From NCBI GenBank assembly GCA_002863125.1, contig PKEB01000002.1:1-52466 (forward strand): DNA of 52,466 nucleotides, in the 5' to 3' direction. Under the pieces are notes generated by a model. The model was not told the origin of the DNA. It was given only the letters and a program-made list of their open reading frames with translations, and did not search any database. Source of the DNA: Flavobacteriales bacterium (GTDB lineage Bacteria; Bacteroidota; Bacteroidia; Flavobacteriales_D; Sanyastnellaceae). How positions within the stretch are numbered: position 1 is the stretch's first letter; the number at the start of each line of letters is the position of its first letter. Position numbers and translations under genes: made by a program. Below are positions 43,786-50,124 of this stretch, piece by piece.

Positions 43786-45138
43786 TTAGGCGGGCTCGAT
43801 GATTTCAAACCGAATCTTCCCCTGCTCGCGCTCGTGGAGGGCGTGCTGCACGATGGCGTCCGCTGTGGCGGAGCCGTTTTTCTGTTCGACCAGTTCTGGG
43901 ATCTCGTCAAACCGGCTGACGGTCGCGTCCGTGAAGCACCAGCCTTTGACGTGTTCGTTTTCCATCAACACGATGGCCCGCTCTTCATCGGAACGCCCGC
44001 GGTCCAGGATGGCCCAGGTCTCGCGCGTCTGAGCGGCGGCGACGAGGGCATTCATGGCTTCGTTGTGTGCATCGCGTTGGTCGTCCTCAATCGTTTGGCC
44101 ACGGCCGTCGCTTCCCAGACCGAGCAATTCGGGATGCAACCCATGCTGGACGGCTTGGGCGTGGAGCCAAGCGCGAGCGTCGTCTTCCCGGCGGAACCAG
44201 CGAATGGCGTGCTTGACATGGCGCTGCCGCTGGAGGTGCAGCCGTATGAACCCGCGTTGGTCTGCGTAGCTCACGATTGCAGTGCGGATGGGGATGGACT
44301 TCTGCGCCCGATTGTGGATGGGCCAATGCGTGCGAATCAGCTCGTCTTCAATGAGGCGGGCCATGAGCACGGAGCCGGTGCTTTCGGCTTCGATGCGGTG
44401 GATGTCGCGCAAAAACGCTTGGCGCCGAGCAGACTTCATGGAGCCATTGAAGTGGGTGCGCACCCGGTGGCGCACGTTGTGGGACATGCCGATGTAGACG
44501 GGCGTGCCCTTTTGGTTCAGAAACCGGTAGACGCCGGGTGCGGTGGGCAGCGCCTCAAAATCGCTGGCGGGAACGTGTTGCGGCAGCCAGGATTCACGCT
44601 CCCCGCGCTTGAGCATGCCCGCCACCACGTCAGCGGCGCGCTCCGTGGCCATCATCCGGTGGAAGAGCTCCAATGTGGCCGCGCAGTCGCCCATGGCCCG
44701 GTGCCTGGCGTCGTTGCCGATGCCGAGGTCTTCGCAGATGCGTCCTAGGCTGTAGCTGGCGTGACCGGGAAGGAGCTTACGCGCCATGCGCACAGTGCAC
44801 AGTTTGGGACTGCGCCAGACGCGCCCCATGGTCTCGTAGTGGCCACGGATGAACGCATAATCGAACCCCACGTTGTGCGCCACGAAGACGCAGCCGCTCA
44901 AGAATTCTTCCAGCTCGTCTGCAATGGCTTCGAACGTCGGTGCTGCCTCGACCATGTCGTTGGTGATTCCAGTGAGTTGCGTGATGTGCAACGGAATGGG
45001 CAAACCGGGGTCGACGAGCGTTTCCCACCGTTCGAGTTCTGCGGTGCCGTCGGTAATGATCGCGGCAACCTCGGTGATGCCGTGGCCTTTGGCATGGGAG
45101 CCGGTGGTTTCGATGTCAACGATGGCGTAGCGCGTCAT
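43786..45138 (-). CDS. DEDDh exonuclease fused to GIY-YIG nuclease (DnaQ-UvrC/Cho-like)
   Basis: A 450-residue protein. Residues about 1-165 are a DNA polymerase III epsilon-like 3'-5' exonuclease: IVDIETTG (Asp8, Glu10), VAHNVGFDYAF and HRAMGDCAAT supply the DEDDh residues. Residues about 185-265 are a GIY-YIG domain (GVYRFLNQKGTPVYIG, HNVRHRVRTHF) like the N-terminus of UvrC and Cho. The rest (about 265-450) is a Bacteroidota-type extension of unknown fold. Together these suggest a DNA repair or processing nuclease. The long upstream open frame is not coding: ATG 45138 is preceded by GAACTTTG (one mismatch to TAnnTTTG) ending 4 nt away. Confidence 0.91.
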   Translation of the reverse strand: MTRYAIVDIETTGSHAKGHGITEVAAIITDGTAELERWETLVDPGLPIPLHITQLTGITNDMVEAAPTFEAIADELEEFLSGCVFVAHNVGFDYAFIRGHYETMGRVWRSPKLCTVRMARKLLPGHASYSLGRICEDLGIGNDARHRAMGDCAATLELFHRMMATERAADVVAGMLKRGERESWLPQHVPASDFEALPTAPGVYRFLNQKGTPVYIGMSHNVRHRVRTHFNGSMKSARRQAFLRDIHRIEAESTGSVLMARLIEDELIRTHWPIHNRAQKSIPIRTAIVSYADQRGFIRLHLQRQRHVKHAIRWFRREDDARAWLHAQAVQHGLHPELLGLGSDGRGQTIEDDQRDAHNEAMNALVAAAQTRETWAILDRGRSDEERAIVLMENEHVKGWCFTDATVSRFDEIPELVEQKNGSATADAIVQHALHEREQGKIRFEIIEPA

Positions 45139-45142
45139 GGTG

Positions 45143-45150
45143 CAAAGTTC
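45143..45150 (-). promoter_or_regulatory. Promoter-like element for the exonuclease gene
   Basis: GAACTTTG on the minus strand differs from TAnnTTTG at one base and ends 4 nt (CACC) before the ATG. Confidence 0.42.
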
Positions 45151-45177
45151 GGGATTCACAGCTTTGTTCTCGGGAGC

Positions 45178-45185
45178 TACCTTTG
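45178..45185 (+). promoter_or_regulatory. Bacteroidota -7 promoter element for the cyclophilin gene
   Basis: TACCTTTG matches TAnnTTTG exactly, then CAGC and ATG. It is divergent from the exonuclease promoter in a 51-bp intergenic gap. Confidence 0.6.
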
Positions 45186-45189
45186 CAGC

Positions 45190-45978
45190 ATGCGAAGCGC
45201 GCTGTTCTTGGGGTGGTTGGTGATTTGGGCTGTGGGCTGCGGTGAAACCTCGCCTGCGCCGGCAGAAGCGGTGCCGGCGGAACCCGTGGCTGCTGCAGTT
45301 GATCAAGCTGCGGTCGCCGCCAAGGCCAAAATTCTCGCCTACTCGTCCTTGACCGATGCGAATTGCGAAGCGTTCCTGACCGAATGGCACGCGGAGCATA
45401 ACGGGAGTCGGATGGAGGTTGAGACCAAATACGGTACAATGACCCTCGAGTTGTTCGACGACGTTCCGTTGCATGCGGCCAACTTTCGCTATAAGGTGGA
45501 ACGTGGGTATTACCGGCCCAGTGAATTTGTACGGGTGGTGCCGGAGTTTGTAGTGCAGGGCGGTAATTCAGAAGACATTCGGGCGCAGGAAATGCGCTGG
45601 CTTATCGGAAAGCACACGCTGCCCAGTGAGTTCGACGATCGTTACCGGCACGTGCGCGGGGCTGTAGCGATGGGGCGCACCTACAAAGGCAATCCCGACA
45701 AGCGCTCCGCTGCGTACGATTTTTACATCGTCGTGGGCCGCAAGGTGACCGCCGTGGAATTGCAGCAGATCGAACGGGAGAAGGGGTTCACGTACACCGA
45801 GGCCCAAAAACAACGTTACTACGCAGAAGGCGGCACACCGCATTTAGACAACGAGCACACGGTGTTTGGTCGGCTGGTGGATGGTTGGGAGGTACTGGAC
45901 CGGTTGTCACAGGTGCCCACCGATGACAGCGATTGGCCGTTGCAACGGCTGGAAATGCGGGTTTCGGCCGTAAATTAG
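45190..45978 (+). CDS. Cyclophilin-type peptidyl-prolyl isomerase lipoprotein
   Basis: A 262-residue lipoprotein: MRSALFLGWLVIWAVGC gives a lipobox ending at Cys17, followed by a Pro/Ala/Val-rich linker. The isomerase domain has YGTMTLELFDDVPLHAANF, YYRPSEFVRVVPEFVVQGGN and HTVFGRLVDGWEVLDRLSQV, the family core. The segment around RSAAYDFYIVVGRKVT is longer than in simple cyclophilins. It should assist folding in the periplasm or at the outer membrane. The upstream frame is open to 44761 but not coding; the promoter ends 4 nt before this ATG. The next gene follows by 5 bp. Confidence 0.91.
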   Translation: MRSALFLGWLVIWAVGCGETSPAPAEAVPAEPVAAAVDQAAVAAKAKILAYSSLTDANCEAFLTEWHAEHNGSRMEVETKYGTMTLELFDDVPLHAANFRYKVERGYYRPSEFVRVVPEFVVQGGNSEDIRAQEMRWLIGKHTLPSEFDDRYRHVRGAVAMGRTYKGNPDKRSAAYDFYIVVGRKVTAVELQQIEREKGFTYTEAQKQRYYAEGGTPHLDNEHTVFGRLVDGWEVLDRLSQVPTDDSDWPLQRLEMRVSAVN

Positions 45979-45983
45979 AAGGA

Positions 45984-46946
45984 ATGAAAAGTGCGTGGAT
46001 TCTCGGTGTGTTGTTGGCCATGGGAGCTTGTGTTCCGGTGGCTTGGAGCCAAGATTGGGACGATTGGGACGACTATGATTCGTACGTGCCTGGGCGCAAA
46101 GGCATCGAGTTCGCCTTGAACTTTGGCGTTTACCAGGGGCATCACAAGGCAGCCAATGAGTTTTACAGCGGCATTTCGGGTGAGATTTATGAATTGTCCG
46201 ATCCTACGGCCAATTTGATGACAATCGAGGACCGTTTGGGCGTGAACAATGTCAACAGTTTGATTTGGAGCCAAGTGATGAACAGCATTGGCCTCGAAGC
46301 TGGAGAGTTTGAGTACATTGAATATCCGATTTACAGCGAAGCTTTGCGTCTGTACGGCATGCGCTACACGCCGGGTACGATTATAGGGTTGCAAACCTTG
46401 CTTTTTTTCAATCCTGAAAGCGCTTTTGTGCTCCACATTGATGCGATTAATGGCCTCAAATCCGAAGGGGCATGGAATATGGTGACCAATGAGATTGTAC
46501 AGGGAGCTGGCTCGGAAAACCGCCGCACGTTTGGAATTTTCTCCGAAGAAAACCGTTTTCAGTTGTCGCTCGGATACCGGACGGCTGCATATATCGTCGA
46601 CGAGGCGAGTTGGACGTTTGAAGTGGGGGGTAACATGCTCGCTACCCAGCTCAAGCAGAACTACGTGCGCATACAGAACCAGAACTACCAACTTTTGACA
46701 GCACCTGCAGGCAACGGCCAATTCACCAATCCCACGTCCAGTCTTACATCAACGGGCTTTGGGTTCTACGGGGCCCTTGGCGTGGAGTTGTTTTTTGAGA
46801 AAGGGGGCAACCTGATGCTCTCTGCGCGCGTCAGCCGGGACCGGGTGGTGATGGGCACCTACCAAGATAACCTGGTCCAAGGCGCGCTGTATCTCACTTG
46901 GGTAATCCCGCCTCAGCTCGGCGACTTTGTTCGTGCGAGTTTCTGA
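45984..46946 (+). CDS. Outer-membrane beta-barrel-like protein of unknown function
   Basis: A 320-residue protein with a signal peptide ending VAWSQ (about residue 22) and an acidic DWDDWDDYDSY mature start. Alternating hydrophobic strands and a C-terminal phenylalanine (RASF) fit a beta-barrel. No family is recognised. It starts 5 bp after the cyclophilin gene, and a periplasmic foldase next to an outer-membrane protein would make sense if the foldase helps assemble it, though this is inference. Confidence 0.75.
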   Translation: MKSAWILGVLLAMGACVPVAWSQDWDDWDDYDSYVPGRKGIEFALNFGVYQGHHKAANEFYSGISGEIYELSDPTANLMTIEDRLGVNNVNSLIWSQVMNSIGLEAGEFEYIEYPIYSEALRLYGMRYTPGTIIGLQTLLFFNPESAFVLHIDAINGLKSEGAWNMVTNEIVQGAGSENRRTFGIFSEENRFQLSLGYRTAAYIVDEASWTFEVGGNMLATQLKQNYVRIQNQNYQLLTAPAGNGQFTNPTSSLTSTGFGFYGALGVELFFEKGGNLMLSARVSRDRVVMGTYQDNLVQGALYLTWVIPPQLGDFVRASF

Positions 46947-46995
46947 CGCAAAGAGTTATCTTACCTTGTAGGGAGAAACCAATAACTAAGGTAGA

Positions 46996-48102
46996 ATGAA
47001 TTTAATGATCCCATTGTGCGCACTTGCGTTGGCTTTTGCTGTGAGTGCAAACGCCCAAGGCCCAGAAGTGGAAATTGATTTGACAGCTACGGAGGTGGTC
47101 AGCCAAGGCCGCACTGGCACGTGCTGGAGCTTCAGCACGACGAGTTTTCTCGAGTCGGAGGCGTTTCGCATCACGGGCGAATTGCACGACTTCAGCGAGA
47201 TGGCCAGCGTGCGGGTGATTTACCCCGAAAAAGTTGCCCGTTACGTACGCTACCACGGCAAGCACCAGATGGGACCGGGCGGGCTCTCGCACGACGTGAC
47301 ACACTCTGCAGCCAAATACGGCATCGTGCCGCAATCGGTGTACGGCGGTGGCCAAGCAGCGGGCGCATACGACCACGGAGCTTTGGACGGCATGATGGAG
47401 ACCATGGCGAAGGCCTTGGTGGAACAGTCGGGTGGGGTGGCACCAGCGGGTATGGAGGCCGTGGAGGCGACGCTGGACGCATACCTAGGTGCGTTGCCGG
47501 AAGCGTTTGAGTACAACGGCGCCCAGTACACCCCGGCGTCGTTCCGGGATGCGGTGGGCATCGATCCCGCTGCGTATGCGACCCTGACCAGTTTCACGCA
47601 CCATCCGTTTGGGACGTCGTTTGTGTTGGAAGTGCCGGACAACCACGCGCATGGAGCGTTTTACAATGTTGAGCTGGACGATTTGGAAGAAGCGGTGCAC
47701 CACGCCCTCGAAAACGGCTACACGGTCGCTTGGGACGCGGATGTGAGCAACAAAGGCTTTTCGTTCCGCGACGGCTGGGCCATCATGCCCGAGGCTGCTG
47801 CGAGCAAGGAGGAGTGGAAGACGTTGGATGCGATGCCGCTTGAGCCTGCCGTGGACCAAGCCATGCGCCAATCGGCTTTTGATTCACAGGAAAACACCGA
47901 TGACCACCTCATGCACATCGTCGGTCTTGCTGCTGACGCCCAAGGCCGGGAGTACTTCATCATCAAGAACTCGTGGGGCCAGGGCAATGACTACGGCGGC
48001 AAACAATACGTTTCCATGGCCTACTTTCGCCACCACACCATCGGCATCATGCTGCACGAGGAAGGGTTGACCAAGGAAATGCGCAAGGCCATGGGGCGTT
48101 GA
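46996..48102 (+). CDS. Secreted C1B (bleomycin-hydrolase-like) cysteine peptidase
   Basis: A 368-residue exported papain-family peptidase, shorter than cytoplasmic PepC or bleomycin hydrolase (about 450 residues). After the signal peptide (ending ANAQ), GRTGTCWSFST carries catalytic Cys43, DDHLMHIVG the catalytic histidine and IKNSWGQGNDYGG the catalytic asparagine. It should act as an aminopeptidase-like enzyme in the periplasm or outside the cell. Upstream, TACCTT and AAGGTA form a small inverted repeat around 46965-46993, of unknown meaning. Confidence 0.9.
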   Translation: MNLMIPLCALALAFAVSANAQGPEVEIDLTATEVVSQGRTGTCWSFSTTSFLESEAFRITGELHDFSEMASVRVIYPEKVARYVRYHGKHQMGPGGLSHDVTHSAAKYGIVPQSVYGGGQAAGAYDHGALDGMMETMAKALVEQSGGVAPAGMEAVEATLDAYLGALPEAFEYNGAQYTPASFRDAVGIDPAAYATLTSFTHHPFGTSFVLEVPDNHAHGAFYNVELDDLEEAVHHALENGYTVAWDADVSNKGFSFRDGWAIMPEAAASKEEWKTLDAMPLEPAVDQAMRQSAFDSQENTDDHLMHIVGLAADAQGREYFIIKNSWGQGNDYGGKQYVSMAYFRHHTIGIMLHEEGLTKEMRKAMGR

Positions 48103-48135
48103 TTGCAGGCAGATAAAGAGAATTGTTGCGAACCG

Positions 48136-48166
48136 TTTGGCGGTTCAACACGAGTTGGTATCTTTG
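48136..48166 (+). promoter_or_regulatory. Complete Bacteroidota promoter for tRNA-Arg
   Basis: TTTG at 48136-48139, a spacer of exactly 19 nt and TATCTTTG at 48159-48166: both boxes match the Bacteroidota housekeeping promoter. The mature tRNA starts 24 nt later. Confidence 0.8.
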
Positions 48167-48189
48167 CCCCCCGTTTCGGCGGAGAAAAT

Positions 48190-48263
48190 GGCTCTGTAGC
48201 TCAACTGGATAGAGCATCGCACTACGGATGCGAAGGTTTGGGGTTCGAATCCCTACAGGGTCA
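48190..48263 (+). tRNA. tRNA-Arg (anticodon ACG)
   Basis: A 74-nt cloverleaf. Acceptor GGCTCTG pairs with CAGGGTC (two G-U pairs), D-arm GCTC/GAGC, anticodon stem TCGCA/TGCGA with loop CTACGGA and anticodon ACG, variable loop AGGTT, T-arm TGGGG/CCCTA with loop TTCGAAT. CCA is not encoded. It reads CGN arginine codons through inosine at the first position. A promoter lies upstream and a terminator follows directly. Confidence 0.96.
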
Positions 48264-48268
48264 CGAAG

Positions 48269-48302
48269 AAGCCTGTAAGTCATTGACTTGCAGGCTTTTT
48301 TG
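48269..48302 (+). terminator. Rho-independent terminator after tRNA-Arg
   Basis: A 14-bp stem, AAGCCTG-AAGTCA paired with TGACTT-CAGGCTT, with a short TT loop and a T run. It starts about 6 nt after the tRNA. Confidence 0.9.
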
Positions 48303-48352
48303 ATTCTGGCACTACTCAAACTATCTTAGGAAAATAGCGAAGGTTGGGGAGG

Positions 48353-49150
48353 TCAATGCTGCCGTAACGTCTCCAAGAAATGCAGCCCAACAGGCTCCAC
48401 CATGCTTTGATTCTTGGGTGAGCGTTCGGGATGCCACTGGACACCGACGTAGAAAGGGAACTGCACAGTGTCCGCCCGACGAATTCCCTCGATCAGGCCA
48501 TCTCGGGCATAAGCCCACGCCTCGAGCCCTTTCCCCAATTGATTAATACCCTGGTGGTGATGGGATATCACCTGGGATTTTGATTCGAATTCAATCCCAA
48601 TGAGATCTGCGTTTGACCCAGCGATAACGGCGTGCAGGGTATCCCGAGAACTTCCTTCCGTGCCCGCGCGGTGGGCATCGGTGCCCAATACGTCCGGGAG
48701 GTGAGCGTGCAAGGTGCCCCCGTTGTGCACGTTCATGAATTGTAGCCCTCGGCAAATACCCAAACAAGGAAGCCGAAGGGAGTCCACTGCATGCAAGAGT
48801 GCGCTTTCGATGCGGTCTCGTTCGATGTCAATGGTGCCACACCTTGTTGTGTCTGCGGCTTGGCCGTATCGGGCGGGGTGGATGTCTGCGCCGCCTGTCA
48901 TTAGCACCCCGTGGGCAGCTTCAAGGGCTTCGTTCAATTCTACAAACGTCAATTCCGAAGCATTGTGCCAGTGGATGACATCAGGCGATGCTAAAGGCTC
49001 GAGGTAGTCTTCGTAGGTACGGCTCTCGAATAACCGAGAGGCTACGATGTGAAGGGTGTCTGGTGCTGAAGAGGGAGCAGTATGAGGTGTTGGAGAAGAG
49101 CAGCTTGTAAGCAAGAAGGCAACGGCGGCAAGAGCGTAGAATCGAACCAT
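48353..49150 (-). CDS. Class I glutamine amidotransferase-like (peptidase C26) lipoprotein
   Basis: A 265-residue protein related to gamma-glutamyl-GABA hydrolase PuuD. LLTSC gives lipobox Cys17, so it is exported and membrane-anchored, unlike PuuD. LMTGGADIHPARYG is the PuuD-type oxyanion loop, LGICRGLQ has the nucleophile Cys133 and VGVQWHPE the catalytic histidine. It should cleave gamma-glutamyl bonds, perhaps in peptides outside the cytoplasm. It shares a short divergent region of 25 bp with the patatin gene. Confidence 0.86.
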   Translation of the reverse strand: MVRFYALAAVAFLLTSCSSPTPHTAPSSAPDTLHIVASRLFESRTYEDYLEPLASPDVIHWHNASELTFVELNEALEAAHGVLMTGGADIHPARYGQAADTTRCGTIDIERDRIESALLHAVDSLRLPCLGICRGLQFMNVHNGGTLHAHLPDVLGTDAHRAGTEGSSRDTLHAVIAGSNADLIGIEFESKSQVISHHHQGINQLGKGLEAWAYARDGLIEGIRRADTVQFPFYVGVQWHPERSPKNQSMVEPVGLHFLETLRQH

Positions 49151-49175
49151 GGTGGAAATTTCGTAAATTATTCAT

Positions 49176-50036
49176 GTGAACCCAAAGCAACCATATGACG
49201 CATTGGTCCTGGAAGGAGGGAGCTTGCGGTGCGCATTCACTGCGGGGGTGTTGGATGTCTTTGCGACCGTCGGTTTCAACCCATTTCAATCATTCTACGC
49301 CGTATCCGCTGGATCGATGGCATTGACTTCGTATTTGTCGGGTCAACGTAAGCATTTCATAAACGTAGCTTCACAGCTGGTGGAAGATGGCGAATTCATC
49401 CGGTTCACTTCCGCTTTTTCAGAGGAAGGACTCATGAATCTGGCGCATTTGGCGCACGTTGTTCGATCATCGGATCCCATTGATTGGGCTGCGGCGTACA
49501 CGGCCATCGAAAGCAAATGTGTCTTCATTGTGGCAGCAGATTGCGAGACAGGGGAGCCACATTATTTGCAACCCGAAAAGGGCAATTGGATGCGCCTCGT
49601 TTTGGCTTCGTGTACTCTGCCACTCGTAACCCGTGGCCGAATTCAGGTGGGTGGTCGCTGGGTGTTCGATGGGGGGTATGCGGACGCCATTCCTTTGAAC
49701 CGCGCGGTTGAAGACGGACACCAACGCATCCTTGTTGTGCGCACGCGGCCATCCGGCACCAAGATTGAGCAAGGCACGCTCGATTGGTTGGCGTCGTATT
49801 GGTTTCGGAACAACGAAGCCATAGCCAAATTGTTTGAGTCCAGCCACGAGCAGTACAACAGCGTGGTGGACCAGTTGCGTGCCGAAGGCAACGGTACAGC
49901 TACCTGGTCTGAAATTGCCCCTTACACGCCGCTCCTATCCGATGGATACAGTGTGACGGCTAGCGATGTACGCGCGGATTACCGCCACGGAATGGAGGCG
50001 GGATTGGATTGGCTGGCTCGAAACCCCATCGACTAG
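49176..50036 (+). CDS. Patatin-like phospholipase (YjjU-type)
   Basis: A 286-residue predicted cytoplasmic acyl hydrolase. The start is GTG at 49176; the ATG two bases earlier reads straight into a stop. LEGGSLRCAFTAGVLDVF is the oxyanion-hole region. The nucleophile motif is AVSAG (Ser44), with Ala in place of the first Gly of GxSxG. FDGGYADAIP supplies the aspartate of the Ser-Asp dyad. It probably hydrolyses a lipid ester; substrate unknown. Confidence 0.88.
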   Translation: MNPKQPYDALVLEGGSLRCAFTAGVLDVFATVGFNPFQSFYAVSAGSMALTSYLSGQRKHFINVASQLVEDGEFIRFTSAFSEEGLMNLAHLAHVVRSSDPIDWAAAYTAIESKCVFIVAADCETGEPHYLQPEKGNWMRLVLASCTLPLVTRGRIQVGGRWVFDGGYADAIPLNRAVEDGHQRILVVRTRPSGTKIEQGTLDWLASYWFRNNEAIAKLFESSHEQYNSVVDQLRAEGNGTATWSEIAPYTPLLSDGYSVTASDVRADYRHGMEAGLDWLARNPID

Positions 50037-50124
50037 GATATTTATATAATACTATGTAAAGTACGTTTTTATAGCGTTTAAAGCTTAATTTTCGTATTTT
50101 AGAGCGAATCGACGAAACTTTATC
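50037..50124. other. AT-rich intergenic region
   Basis: These 88 bp are much richer in A and T than the surroundings and presumably contain the promoter of the next gene (TAATTTTC near 50091 is a one-mismatch candidate). No terminator hairpin with a T run is clear. Confidence 0.5.

Noticed and set aside
43834-44748. 304-residue plus-strand ORF opposite the exonuclease/GIY-YIG gene
   Set aside because: Antisense shadow; the minus-strand frame has clear catalytic motifs.
46964-46993. TACCTT/AAGGTA inverted repeat as a terminator
   Set aside because: The arms are only six bases, the loop is long and no T run follows, so it cannot be called a terminator.
48103-48319. Short ORFs across the tRNA (reading VAQLDRAS and GIRTPNLR)
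   Set aside because: Well-known spurious translations of tRNA genes on the two strands.
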